Source: Bradyrhizobium sp. NDS-1
GTDB taxonomy: Bacteria; Pseudomonadota; Alphaproteobacteria; Rhizobiales; Xanthobacteraceae
Assembly (NCBI RefSeq): GCF_032918005.1
Contig: NZ_CP136628.1
Span: forward strand, 2,403,501-2,467,500
Direction of reading: 5' to 3'
Length of the DNA: 64,000 nucleotides
Shown piece after piece: positions 29,097 through 37,287 of the stretch (positions are counted from its first letter, which is position 1; every line of letters begins with the position of its first letter). A program made the position numbers and the translations under genes. The notes beneath the pieces were generated by a model, which ran no database searches, was not told the origin of the DNA, and saw nothing but the letters and a program-made list of their open reading frames with translations.

Positions 29097-29611
29097 TCAC
29101 GCCGTGTGAAACTGAGTAGAAGAAGCCGTTGACCTCGAGGTGATAATCGAGCGAGACACGGGCCAGGAGCCATTCCGCGAACTGATAGTCGGCGTTTAGC
29201 AATGGCCCCAGGACCGGCCTCTCGACAGTCGAACTATTGTCAGCGGCTGACGCCGATCCGGCGCATGAGGGGGCGTTTGATGTGCTCCACCACGGCTGTG
29301 ATTGCCGCGTTCGCCCTCGGCCAGAGAGAAGAAGGTCTGCCGGCGAAGCCTCCCGAAGATTTAGGCCTGAGCAAACGCACTCCGGCTTCCACTTTTGCCT
29401 CATCCGGGGCTTTCTTGGCCAAACCGGAAGAATGCCAACGCCGCAATGGGACGCCATCATCCCGTAGCTGCGATTGATTCAGCGTCATGGAACGAAGCCG
29501 GGTGCATGCCGGACTTCAGATTGTCAGGGACGACGAGGCGGGGCACCCCGCCAAAGAACCGAACCATCCGGACATGGGCCTCGATCCAGTCCGGAAGTGT
29601 CTGCGTCCAGC
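29097..29611 (-). pseudogene. IS21-family IstA transposase remnant
   Basis: Translating the minus strand across frames gives IstA pieces in order: DWIEAHVRMVRFFGGVPRLV and PDNLKSGMHPASF, a stop-containing middle, then PRMRQKWKPECVCSGL-type sequence and ADYQFAEWLLARVSLDYHLE with VNGFFYSVSH. These match the integrase core and C-terminal region of IS21 transposases. Frameshifts and stops show it is dead. It is interrupted at 29611 by an IS66 end. Confidence 0.75.
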
Positions 29612-29697
29612 GTAAGCGTGGTGCTGAGGCCCTTCAGATTGTTTGTGCGCAGTCTTGTGAGCGCCGCTAGAAGAGTCATCTTCTGCAAGGGTGCTCA

Positions 29698-29705
29698 CAA
29701 TGGAC
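29698..29705. repeat. Target-site duplication, left copy (CAATGGAC)
   Basis: Eight bases flanking the left end of IS66 element A, identical to 32238-32245. Eight-base duplications are characteristic of IS66. Confidence 0.92.
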
Positions 29706-29785
29706 GTAAGCGCTTAGCCGGAACCCTTGCTTCGGGATCTGGATAGCTGTGCGAAGAAGCCTCCGGCTTTGGACGGAGGTTTTGG

Positions 29786-30208
29786 ATGGGATTGGACAGC
29801 AAAAAGGACGTCCATTTGGACGGCCCATCGGCTGGGTCGGTTAGCCGGCTGGAAGTTCTTGAAGGACCGTCGGGGCGCCGCGTGCGTTCGGAAGCTGAGA
29901 GAGCTCGGATTGTCGCCGAGAGTCTGTTGCCCGGTGCCCAGGTGTCCGAGGTCGCGCGCAAGCATGGAGCGACGCGCTGGCAGATCTACGATTGGCGACG
30001 GCGGTTTCGCCAGCGAGGCATGTTGCCGCCGTGCGAGGCATCCCCGCCGACATTTGCGCCGCTGGTCGTGGAACGTGCTTTGGAAGAGCTTCCTGCTCCG
30101 GCGCTCAAGCTTGAGATCGCGATCGGTGACGTCGTGCTGCGGACAGATACAGGCATTGATGGTGAGCAGCTGTCCCGGGTGATCCGTGCGGTGCGAGCGT
30201 CACGATGA
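29786..30208 (+). CDS. tnpA: IS66 TnpA (orf1)
   Basis: Small helix-turn-helix protein of 140 residues needed for IS66 transposition. The DNA-binding segment is RARIVAESLLPGAQVSEVAR followed by HGATRWQIYDWRRRF, typical of this family. The stop overlaps the tnpB start by 4 bases (ATGA), the usual coupling of IS66 genes. Confidence 0.92.
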   Translation: MGLDSKKDVHLDGPSAGSVSRLEVLEGPSGRRVRSEAERARIVAESLLPGAQVSEVARKHGATRWQIYDWRRRFRQRGMLPPCEASPPTFAPLVVERALEELPAPALKLEIAIGDVVLRTDTGIDGEQLSRVIRAVRASR

Positions 30209-30558
30209 TCGCAGCCGGTGCTGATCTGAAGATTTACATCGCGACGCGGCCGATCGACTTCCGCTGTGGCCATGATGGGCTTGCGGCGAAGGTGCAGGAG
30301 ATGCTTCGTCTCGACCCGTTCAGCGGCGCAGCCTTCGTGTTCCGATCGAAACGAGCGGACCGGATCAAGATTTTGGTCTGGGATCGAACGGGCCTGGTGT
30401 TGGTGCACAAGCGTCTCGAAGGTTGCAAGTTCGTTTGGCCAACGATCGCAGACGGCGTGATGCGGATATCGCCGGCGATGTTCGCGGCCCTGTTCGAGGG
30501 GCTGGATTGGAGGTTGGTCCGCCCGGAAGAAGCGCGGCGTCCTCAGGCGGCTGGATAA
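30205..30558 (+). CDS. tnpB: IS66 TnpB (orf2)
   Basis: Accessory protein of IS66, 117 residues. Contains IATRPIDFRCGHDGLA, FVFRSKRADRIKILVWD and KRLEGCKFVWP, the three conserved blocks of the family. Normally VDFRKG follows the ATRP block; here it reads IDFRCG. Essential for transposition, biochemical role unknown. Translationally coupled to tnpA. Confidence 0.93.
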   Translation: MIAAGADLKIYIATRPIDFRCGHDGLAAKVQEMLRLDPFSGAAFVFRSKRADRIKILVWDRTGLVLVHKRLEGCKFVWPTIADGVMRISPAMFAALFEGLDWRLVRPEEARRPQAAG

Positions 30559-30627
30559 CTGCGGCAGAATGACTCGGAAGCAATTTTGAACGTGGCGCGC
30601 GCTGCGGCGATGTGCTCGAAATAGTGC

Positions 30628-32217
30628 ATGAGCATCGCGGCGCTGCGCGACGAAAATGAACAACTGAAAGCGCTTTTGGCGCAAACGCAGGCGGCCTTGA
30701 GCGAGCATCAGGGGGCGCTGGCGGCGTCGGAGGAAGCGCGGCGTCGGCTGGAGGTCATCCTTGGCGAATTGCGGCGCGACAGGTTCGGCGCGAAATCCGA
30801 GAAGCTGCGGCCAGATCAGTATCACTTGCCGTTGGAAGACGTGGAGATCGCGCAAGGCATCCTGGACGCGGCGCAGGAGAGAGCCGAGGCTGTGATCAAG
30901 GGCCGATCGCGGCGCGTGCCGGATCAAGGTTCTCATCGCAATCGCGGCTGCTTGCCTGCCCATTTGCCGCGCGTGGAACGGATCATCGAGCCTGCAAGCA
31001 CGCTCTGCCCGTGCGGTTGCGGCGCCATGACGAAGATCGGCGAGGACGTCAGCAAGCGCCTCGACGTGATCCCGGCGCAATGGCGCGTGCTGGTCACGCG
31101 CCGGCCGAAATACATCTGTCGTCGCTGCTCGGGCCCCGTCGTGCAGGCGCACGCACCAGAGCACGTCGTGCCCGGCGGACTGCCGACCGAAGCGGCCATC
31201 GCGCACGTGATCGTCTCCAAGTTCGGCGACCACACGCCGTTTTATCGTCAGGCCGAGATCTATGCGCGCCAGGGCATCCGGCTTGATCGGGCGACGCTGG
31301 GCAACTGGTCTGGCCGCGCCTGCTTCCACCTTCAGCCTATCGCGGACCACATGCGCCACCACCTAGCCATGGCGGATCGGTTGTTCATGGATGAGACCAG
31401 GGCGCCGGTACTCGATCCGGGGCGCGGCCAAACGAAAAAGGGCTACTTCTGGGCGATCGCCTCAGACGACCGTGGCCACAGCGGTCCAAGTCCACCGATC
31501 GTGTTGTTCAGATATGCCCCCGGTCGCAGCGGTGCCTTCGCGCAGCAGTTCCTGGACGGCTTCGGCGGGATCTTCCTGCAATGCGACGCCTATGACGGTT
31601 ATGACCGGCTGACCGAAGTTGCTCGACCGCAAGGGCCATGGACACTCGTGCATTGCTGGAGCCATTTGCGCCGGCGCTTCGTCAAATTGGTGCGCAACAG
31701 CAAGTCACCGATCGCCGAGGCTGCCGTTCGGCACATCGCGCAGCTTTACGCCATCGAAGCCATGGTGCGCGGCTCATCGCCGGACATCCGGCTGGCCGCG
31801 CGCAAGGAGCACTCGCTGCCCATGGTAGCCGCGCTGAAGTCGTGGTTCGAGAAACAGTTGTCGATGATCTCCAGCGGATCGACGCTCGCCGAGGATATCC
31901 GCTATGCGCTCAATCATTGGGAGGGGCTGACGCGCTTCCTCGAAGACGGACGTCTCGAGCTCGACACCAACCCGGTCGAGAACGCCATCCGGCCAGTCTG
32001 CTTGACCAGGAAAAACGCTCTCTTCGCCGGACATGAAATCGGGGCCGAAAACTGGGCCTTGCTGGCATCGATCGTCGCCACCTGCAAACTCAACGACGTC
32101 AATCCGGCCAGCTACATCGCCGAAACACTCGAAGCGATCATCGATGGCCATCCTCTTAGCAGGATCGAAGATCTCATGCCCTGGCGATTCCGCAAAACGT
32201 CAAGCCAGCATCAATAG
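30628..32217 (+). CDS. tnpC: IS66 TnpC (DDE transposase)
   Basis: Transposase of 529 residues. The N-terminal helical part (ALLAQTQAALSEHQGALAAS) is leucine-zipper-like, a zinc-ribbon-like CPCGCG and CRRCSG segment follows, and the catalytic core includes LFMDETRAPVLDPG, LQCDAYDGYDRL and DTNPVENAIRPVCLTRKN. The C-terminal ENWALLASIVATCKLNDVNP domain is complete. The stop lies right at the right inverted repeat. Confidence 0.94.
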   Translation: MSIAALRDENEQLKALLAQTQAALSEHQGALAASEEARRRLEVILGELRRDRFGAKSEKLRPDQYHLPLEDVEIAQGILDAAQERAEAVIKGRSRRVPDQGSHRNRGCLPAHLPRVERIIEPASTLCPCGCGAMTKIGEDVSKRLDVIPAQWRVLVTRRPKYICRRCSGPVVQAHAPEHVVPGGLPTEAAIAHVIVSKFGDHTPFYRQAEIYARQGIRLDRATLGNWSGRACFHLQPIADHMRHHLAMADRLFMDETRAPVLDPGRGQTKKGYFWAIASDDRGHSGPSPPIVLFRYAPGRSGAFAQQFLDGFGGIFLQCDAYDGYDRLTEVARPQGPWTLVHCWSHLRRRFVKLVRNSKSPIAEAAVRHIAQLYAIEAMVRGSSPDIRLAARKEHSLPMVAALKSWFEKQLSMISSGSTLAEDIRYALNHWEGLTRFLEDGRLELDTNPVENAIRPVCLTRKNALFAGHEIGAENWALLASIVATCKLNDVNPASYIAETLEAIIDGHPLSRIEDLMPWRFRKTSSQHQ

Positions 32218-32237
32218 GGTGACGGCTGAGCGCTTAC

Positions 32238-32245
32238 CAATGGAC
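32238..32245. repeat. Target-site duplication, right copy (CAATGGAC)
   Basis: Second copy of the 8-base duplication. It contains the ATG of tnpA of IS66 element B, so the insertion left that gene's start codon intact but removed its upstream region. Confidence 0.92.
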
Positions 32246-32662
32246 GACCATTCGGACGACATAAGACGACCGCTGTCTCCGCGTATCGAAGTGTATGCTG
32301 GAGTAGGCCGAAAGCAGTGGCCGGATGATTTGAAGGCCCAGATAGTCGCGGAAAGCCTCGAGCCAGGCGCGATTGTAACAGATATCGCGCGTCGCCATGG
32401 CTGCCGGCCCCAGCAGGTGCATGACTGGCGGCGCCGGGCGCGTTCAGGTCAACTGGTGCTGCCGGCTTCGGCGGATACAGTAACATTCGTGCCTTTGGTG
32501 TCGGAAACGTCGCCATCGGCGGCTGCCGCGCCGTCCGGATCGTCGGAAGCTGCCGCCGTTACGGTTGAGTTCCTGGGGGCCCGGGCGGAGGTGCGGGGAA
32601 CGCCTGGGCTTGCCGTGCTGAGTGATGTGTTTGTGGCGTTGCGCCGGACACGTTCATGCTGA
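32240..32662 (+). CDS. tnpA: IS66 TnpA of element B
   Basis: 140-residue TnpA with the helix-turn-helix LKAQIVAESLEPGAIVTDIA and HGCRPQQVHDWRRRAR. It is a different IS66 lineage from element A. The coding region is intact, but its own promoter and leader were displaced 2.5 kb upstream by element A. The following tnpB start overlaps the end, but that gene is cut after 20 codons. Confidence 0.88.
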   Translation: MDDHSDDIRRPLSPRIEVYAGVGRKQWPDDLKAQIVAESLEPGAIVTDIARRHGCRPQQVHDWRRRARSGQLVLPASADTVTFVPLVSETSPSAAAAPSGSSEAAAVTVEFLGARAEVRGTPGLAVLSDVFVALRRTRSC

Positions 32663-32715
32663 CGGCTCCCGCTGGCCCCATGATTTACGTTGCAACCCGA
32701 CCTGTAGACTTTAGG
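32656..32715 (+). pseudogene. IS66 tnpB 5' fragment of element B, cut by RIT element
   Basis: The first 20 codons of a tnpB gene, ending PMIYVATRPVDFR. The next bases (AATTATGTGG) are the RIT terminal repeat. The break comes directly after the conserved VDFR codons, the same point as in the fragment at 36104-36163. Confidence 0.85.
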
Positions 32716-32752
32716 AATTATGTGGAGCCCACGATTATGCTGAGTGCGCGGC
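32716..32752 (+). repeat. RIT left terminal inverted repeat
   Basis: About 37 bases, beginning AATTATGTGGAGCCCACG and ending TGAGTGCGCGGC, identical to the complement of 36067-36103. It contains two direct copies of ATTATG(T/C)(G/T)GAG, likely recombinase-binding units. Confidence 0.9.
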
Positions 32753-32808
32753 CGTTCGATCCGAGACCCGCTTCGTTATCAACAGTTTAGTTCCTGGTGC
32801 CCTCTTCC

Positions 32809-32822
32809 TCACTCCGCATAAT
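32809..32822. repeat. RIT inner inverted repeat, left (TCACTCCGCATAAT)
   Basis: A perfect inverted match to 36017-36030. It contains the reverse of the ATTATGnnGAG unit seen in the terminal repeats. Confidence 0.75.
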
Positions 32823-32869
32823 CTGAGGCCTCCCTTCCTGCCTTGATGGCAACGAAAGGGAGACAACGA

Positions 32870-34108
32870 ATGGCCGAGTCGAGTGAGAGTCACCGCCACG
32901 GGCAGCGCTGCATGGACGCGGGCGATCTCGCCCCGCTGGTGACGGAGTTCGCACGACACCTGACGGGGTTGGGGCATGCGAGCTTGACGGTGAGCGGCTA
33001 TGACGCCGCAGCCCGTCACCTCGCGCAATGGCTGACGCTGGCCAAGATCGCAGTCGCCGACATCGATGATGGTGTCACCGATCGGTTCGCTCGGCATCGC
33101 TGTCGATGCCCCGGCATCCGTCGCGAGAAGGGCGTGTCCGAGAAGTACGTGAGGCGGGTGCGCCGGTTCGTCGAGTTTCTCGGCGAGCGCGGGATCGTCC
33201 AGCGCAAGCCGAAGCTCGCATCACCGACGCTCGACCGGCGGGTGGTCGAGTTCCAGGACTGGCTGCGACAGCATCGCGGCGTCACAGAGCTGACAATAGA
33301 TCGACACGGTCGCATGGTCATGCGGCTGCTCCCGGCGCTTGGCATCAGGCCGCGAAATTGGAATGCCCAGCTCATTCGCAACGTGATCATTGCAGAGACG
33401 AAACGGGTCTCGCTCGCCTATGTGAAGACGATGACAATGGCGCTTAGAGGATTTTTGCGGTTCCTCAGCGCGCGGGGGTTGTGCCGAGCGGGACTCGATC
33501 AGGCCGTGCCAATCATTCCGCAGTGGCGCCTGTCGTCGCTGCCGCGATACATCGGCTCGTCAGATGTCGAGGTGTTGATTGCAACGTGCGATCAGACCAC
33601 GGCGACTGGCGTGCGTGATCGGGCGATCCTGCTGCTGTCGGCGCGACTGGGTTTGCGGGCCGGCGACATTCTTTCTCTTCGTCTCACCGATATTGATTGG
33701 CAACAAGCGACGCTGTCGGTTCGCGGCAAGGGGCGCCGGGAAACAAGATTACCATTGCCGCAAGACGCCGGTGATGCCGTGCTTGCTTATCTGGATCAAG
33801 CCCGGCCGCACGTCGTCGATGGTCGAATCTTCTTCATGTCGAATGCACCAATCCGGCCACTGACAAGGTCGAGTGCAGTCTCTGACGTTGTGCGTTGTGC
33901 AATACGAAAGGCCGGCATCACCACTCCGTCGAATGGGGCCAACCTGCTTCGACACTCGGCCGCGACGGCCATGCTGCGAGGCGGCGCGACGCTCGACACG
34001 GTTGGTGCCGTGCTGCGCCACCGTTCGCCGGACATGACCGCGCACTATGCCAAAGTCGACGTGACGATGCTGCTGCAGATCGCGCGGCCCTGGCCGGGAG
34101 ATGCGTGA
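32870..34108 (+). CDS. RIT tyrosine recombinase, first (RitA-like)
   Basis: Site-specific recombinase of the phage integrase family, about 412 residues. The catalytic Arg is in ARLGLRAGDILSL, the Lys in GKGRRETRLPL, HxxR in NLLRHSAATAML, the second His in VLRHRSPDMTAHY and the nucleophile Tyr in HYAKVD, so the active site is complete. An N-terminal SAM-like core-binding domain lies before residue ~200. The ATG at 32870 follows GGGAGA; an upstream in-frame start at 32843 is possible. The stop and the next start share one base (TGATG). Confidence 0.92.
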   Translation: MAESSESHRHGQRCMDAGDLAPLVTEFARHLTGLGHASLTVSGYDAAARHLAQWLTLAKIAVADIDDGVTDRFARHRCRCPGIRREKGVSEKYVRRVRRFVEFLGERGIVQRKPKLASPTLDRRVVEFQDWLRQHRGVTELTIDRHGRMVMRLLPALGIRPRNWNAQLIRNVIIAETKRVSLAYVKTMTMALRGFLRFLSARGLCRAGLDQAVPIIPQWRLSSLPRYIGSSDVEVLIATCDQTTATGVRDRAILLLSARLGLRAGDILSLRLTDIDWQQATLSVRGKGRRETRLPLPQDAGDAVLAYLDQARPHVVDGRIFFMSNAPIRPLTRSSAVSDVVRCAIRKAGITTPSNGANLLRHSAATAMLRGGATLDTVGAVLRHRSPDMTAHYAKVDVTMLLQIARPWPGDA

Positions 34109-35022
34109 TGCTGAGTCACCATCTTGCCAAATATGTGGACCAGCAGCAGTCGCTGGGGTTCAAGTTCCGCGTCCAGCAAATCCTGCTGAGGGGCTACGTC
34201 GGCTTCGTCGAAGAGCACGGCGACCGGCACATCAGAAGTGCCCGGGTCCTGGCATGGGCCGCACGTGCGCCGTCACCGGAGCAGCGCCGCAACAGGTTGC
34301 TTACCGTGCGGCGGTTCGCGCTGGCGATGCACGCCGAGAATCCGCGCCATCAGGTTCCGGCGGCGGATGCACTCGGCCACGCCGTCGTCAAGCGGCGATC
34401 GCCGTATATCTATAGTGCGGACGAGATCGCACGATTGCTTCGCGCTGCGGCGGCACTCCGGCCGGCGGGCTCGATCAGACCGATCATGTACACAACGCTC
34501 TTCGGCCTGCTCACCGCTACCGGCATGCGGATCGCAGAAGCATTGGCGCTGCAGATCGACGATGTGACTGCCGATGGGCTCGTCGTCCGGCAGACCAAGT
34601 TCCAGAAGAGCCGGCTGTTGCCGCTTCACGCAACAGCTCGGCTGGCGCTCGACAGATATCTGGTCGCCCGGCGGTCGCTGACCACCACAGATCGCGCTCT
34701 CTTCGTATCGGTTGCTGGGCAGTCGCTGCCCTACAACACCGTGCGACGCATCTTCCTGCAGCTCCTCGATAGAACCAATCTCAGGGGCGCGTACTCGGGG
34801 CGAGATCCGCGCATCCACGATCTGCGCCACACCTTCGCGGTCCGCTCGCTGGAGCAGTGCCGCCACGATCGTGCTGCGGTCGCCTGCCATATCGTGGCGC
34901 TCAGCACCTACCTCGGCCACGCCCACGTGACCGACACCTATTGGTACTTGCAGGCGACACCGGTCCTGATGGGCCAGATCGCCGAGGCCGGCGAGGCATT
35001 GCTGATTGGAGGCGCCGCATGA
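34108..35022 (+). CDS. RIT tyrosine recombinase, second (RitB-like)
   Basis: 304-residue tyrosine recombinase. The catalytic Arg is in TATGMRIAEALAL, the Lys near TKFQKSRLLPL, HxxR in HDLRHTFAVRSLEQ, then YLGHAHVTDTYWYLQATP with the His and nucleophile Tyr. It overlaps both neighbours (TGATG with the first, ATGA with the third), which indicates translational coupling and fixed stoichiometry of the three recombinases. Confidence 0.92.
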   Translation: MLSHHLAKYVDQQQSLGFKFRVQQILLRGYVGFVEEHGDRHIRSARVLAWAARAPSPEQRRNRLLTVRRFALAMHAENPRHQVPAADALGHAVVKRRSPYIYSADEIARLLRAAAALRPAGSIRPIMYTTLFGLLTATGMRIAEALALQIDDVTADGLVVRQTKFQKSRLLPLHATARLALDRYLVARRSLTTTDRALFVSVAGQSLPYNTVRRIFLQLLDRTNLRGAYSGRDPRIHDLRHTFAVRSLEQCRHDRAAVACHIVALSTYLGHAHVTDTYWYLQATPVLMGQIAEAGEALLIGGAA

Positions 35023-36030
35023 CCGCGCTCGCCCCCTATCTGAGCAGCTTCCTGCGCGAGCACCTGCCCAAAGAACGCCGGGCGAGCCAACATACCTGCG
35101 AGGCTTACGCGCAGAGCTTCCAGCTGTTGCTCCAATTTGCTGCCGGCCGGCTCAAGCTCAAGCCATCGAAGATCGAGATCGAACGGCTCGACGCGCCGCT
35201 GATCTTGGCATTCCTGGAGCATCTAGAGAAGCAGCGCGGCAACTCGGCGCGAACCCGCAATGCTCGGCTCGCTGCGATAAACTCGTTCTTCCGTTATCTG
35301 GAATACAGGGTGCCATCCAGCCTCGACCAATCACGTCGGATCCATGCGATCCCGATGAAGAAGACCGATCAGGCGCTCGTCGGCTATCTCACCCGTGACG
35401 AGCTGCAGGCTCTGTTAGACGCGCCAGACGCGAGCACCCCGTCCGGCATCCGTGATCGAGCCATGCTGCATCTGGCCTTCCGCAGGCATGCGCGTGTCGG
35501 AGCTGGTCGGTCTCCGGCTCGATCAGATCGACCGCCAGACCATGTCCAGCGTGCACATCATGGGCAAGGGCCGACGTGAACGTGTCTTGCCGCTCTGGAA
35601 GGAGACGGCCGCAGCTGTGAAGGCTTGGCTTAAAGCGCGCCCAGTCAGCGGCGCTCCTGAGTTGTTCTGCAACGCCCGTGCACAGGCGATGACCCGCTCA
35701 GGCTTTGAATACATCCTGAGCAAGCATGTCGCCACCGCCGCTCGCAGAGCACCGTCGATCGCCGGCAAAAGCGTCAGTCCGCACGTGCTGCGCCATACCT
35801 GCGCCATGCATACGCTTCAGGCGACCCGGGACGTCCGGAAAGTCTCGCTATGGCTCGGACACGCCAGCCTGCAAAGCACTGAGGTCTACCTTCGCGCCGA
35901 TCCGACGGAGAAGCTCGAAGCGCTCGCCGCCATGACGCCGCCGATGCTGTCGCCCGGCCGCTTCCGGGCGCCCGACAAGCTCCTGGCCATGCTGAGCGCG
36001 GCCGGACGCAAGCGGAATTATGCGGAGTGA
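35019..36030 (+). pseudogene. RIT tyrosine recombinase, third (RitC-like), frame changes near 35481
   Basis: The first ~155 codons encode the SAM-like domain (MTALAPYLSSFLREHLPKER to SGIRDRAMLHLAF). The frame then shifts by +1 (or -2) at CTTCCGCAGG, and the rest continues in the next frame: AGMRVSELVGLRLDQID, GKGRRERVLPLW, VLRHTCAMHTL, LGHASLQSTEVYLRADP. Joined, all catalytic residues are present. Unjoined, the product lacks the catalytic domain. The remnant at 11495-11910 changes frame at exactly the same position, so this is either an inherited defect or a programmed frameshift. Confidence 0.85.
36017..36030. repeat. RIT inner inverted repeat, right (ATTATGCGGAGTGA)
   Basis: Complement of 32809-32822. 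It overlaps the stop codon of the third recombinase gene, so coding and binding-site functions share the bases. Confidence 0.75.
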
Positions 36031-36066
36031 GACATACGAGAAAACCGCGGCGGGCAGCAACTTCCC

Positions 36067-36103
36067 GCCGCGCACTCAGCATAATCGTGGGCTCCACATA
36101 ATT
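36067..36103 (-). repeat. RIT right terminal inverted repeat
   Basis: Perfect complement of the left terminal repeat over about 37 bases. It ends at 36103, directly against the VDFR codons of an inverted tnpB fragment. Confidence 0.9.
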
Positions 36104-36163
36104 GCGGAAGTCGACCGGCTTGGTTGCCACCATCACCCGGACATTGCCGGACGGGCCGATCAT
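36104..36163 (-). pseudogene. IS66 tnpB 5' fragment of element C, cut by RIT element
   Basis: 20 codons, MIGPSGNVRVMVATKPVDFR, then the RIT repeat. It overlaps the tnpA stop in the usual ATGA manner. The break is at the same codon as in the fragment at 32656-32715. Confidence 0.85.
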
Positions 36164-36597
36164 CGGCTTGCCTTCAGCGCATGGACGATGGCCGCAATCA
36201 GCGCCACGTCCGCGCCTCGGCCGACCCGGATAGTGACGCCTTTGGCTTCGATCTCGATGCCCCCGACACCCGGCTTGGCCTTACGTCGCGCTGTCTTGCG
36301 CTCACGGCCAACAGCCGCGGCCGGTACCATGGCCTCTACCACCGCCGGTACAAACGGCGGATCGTCAGCCATCGACGTCGGCAACCGGCGTGCTTGCCGG
36401 CGCCAGGTGAACACTTGTTGTGGGGCAAGCCCGTGTTGCCGGGCAACATCGGAAACGACGGCGCCTGGCACCAGCGTCTCCCCGACGATCCGCGCCTTGT
36501 CGTCCTTGGATAACCAACGACGGCGTCCCGTCTCCGTGATCACTTCCAGCCGGCGCGCCGTCGCGTCCGACTTAAGCGTATGGTCAAGCATAGACAC
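36160..36597 (-). CDS. tnpA: IS66 TnpA of element C
   Basis: 145-residue TnpA with the helix-turn-helix KARIVGETLVPGAVVSDVAR and HGLAPQQVFTWRRQAR. Intact, but its partner genes are lost, so it is not expected to support transposition alone. Confidence 0.88.
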   Translation of the reverse strand: MSMLDHTLKSDATARRLEVITETGRRRWLSKDDKARIVGETLVPGAVVSDVARQHGLAPQQVFTWRRQARRLPTSMADDPPFVPAVVEAMVPAAAVGRERKTARRKAKPGVGGIEIEAKGVTIRVGRGADVALIAAIVHALKASR

Positions 36598-36677
36598 AAG
36601 CCGATCCCTTCAAAGAGATCGTGAAACTCGCCTATCCAATGTGCGCCGCGAGAAGGTGGGAGCAGAACGACGCTTAC

Positions 36678-37151
36678 CCTGAAAGACTAACCCAAACGAA
36701 AACGCCGACTCCAGGCTCCGGCCGGCTTCAAATCGGAATCATCGCTTTCCAGGCGGACAAGAGCAGGGGGCTCGATCCTGATCATCCACTTCGACAATCG
36801 GCAGGTCGACATGCCGGTTGATCGCATCCCGGAAGCCCCCGCCTGACTATGTTAACTTCGCGCGGAGCAACCAGCTCCTTGATGCGGGCAACATGGCCGA
36901 CGCGCTCGGCTCGCCGGCTTCAAGTCGGAATACCGCGCCGGGAACAAATCGGAATCCGCAGCTCCGATGAAGGCGGCCGCCGTGCGGCGGCGATCTACAC
37001 CCTCATCGGCACAGCGAAACTCGACGATATCGATCCACAGCCTTGGCTCGCCGACGTGGCCCCCTCCCGGATCATCCGCAAGGCGCGTCGGCAAACTCCT
37101 GCCTTGGAACTGGTGGCCTCAATTGTCGCTCACGCGGGTGAGCGTAGTTAG
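36678..37151 (+). pseudogene. IS66-type debris with a tnpC C-terminal fragment
   Basis: From about 36960 the plus strand encodes a TnpC tail: DEGGRRAAAIYTLIGTAKLD, then DIDPQPWLADV and, after frame changes, the equivalent of LLPWNW. It matches the end of the tnpC at 40244 but in the opposite direction. The preceding ~280 bases contain further short transposase-like pieces without a clear family. Confidence 0.65.
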
Positions 37152-37287
37152 CTATTGTCCAAAGGGACGGACAAAGGGCCCTCGCCGGGTGAGTACCGTA
37201 CGACGGCATCAATCCAGCTAACACCGCATCATACCATCAACGGTGAACACGGCGATGTTCCAGACCGGCACCTTTGCCAACCTGGGA

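Larger units (their letters stand above)
29706..32237 (+). mobile_element. Complete IS66-family insertion sequence (element A)
   Basis: A 2532-base element with tnpA, tnpB and tnpC in order, bounded by inverted repeats: the left GTAAGCGCTTAGCCGGAACCC and the right end read inward differ at 3 of 21 positions. Flanked by a perfect 8-base duplication CAATGGAC. All three frames are open, so it may be active. It was inserted exactly at the start codon of tnpA of another IS66 element. Confidence 0.95.
29612..32715 (+). mobile_element. IS66-family element B (partial, split by element A, cut by RIT)
   Basis: The left end is GTAAGCGTGGTGCTGAGG at 29612, inside the IS21 remnant. The element continues to 29697, is interrupted by the intact IS66 element A (29706-32237 plus target duplication) and resumes at 32238 with tnpA and the first 20 codons of tnpB, where the RIT element begins. 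Its tnpC and right end are absent. Confidence 0.75.
32716..36103 (+). mobile_element. RIT (recombinase-in-trio) element
   Basis: About 3.39 kb carrying three adjacent, overlapping tyrosine recombinase genes, bounded by perfect inverted repeats of about 37 bases. Three successive tyrosine recombinases in one orientation define RIT elements. Both outer flanks are 5' ends of IS66 tnpB genes, from two different IS66 elements in opposite orientation, each broken after VDFR. The third recombinase is frameshifted. Confidence 0.9.
36104..36677 (-). mobile_element. IS66-family element C (partial, cut by RIT)
   Basis: A minus-strand IS66 fragment: end sequence GTAAGCG (as CGCTTAC at 36671-36677), tnpA, and 20 codons of tnpB up to the RIT element. 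tnpC and the other end are missing. It is a different lineage from element B. Bases outside its end do not match those outside the end of element B, so B and C do not bound one composite insertion. Confidence 0.75.

Noticed and set aside
29986..31362. A 458-codon minus-strand frame across the IS66 genes
   Set aside because: Antisense to tnpA, tnpB and tnpC of a complete IS66; no independent motif.
32843..36030. Three recombinases as an integrative phage or ICE integrase module
   Set aside because: Three overlapping recombinases enclosed by perfect inverted repeats with no cargo genes fit a self-contained RIT element better than an integrase at the edge of a larger island.
29612..36677. IS66 B and C as the two ends of one composite transposon carrying the RIT element
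   Set aside because: Eight-base sequences outside the two IS66 ends do not match, and the elements are of different lineages.
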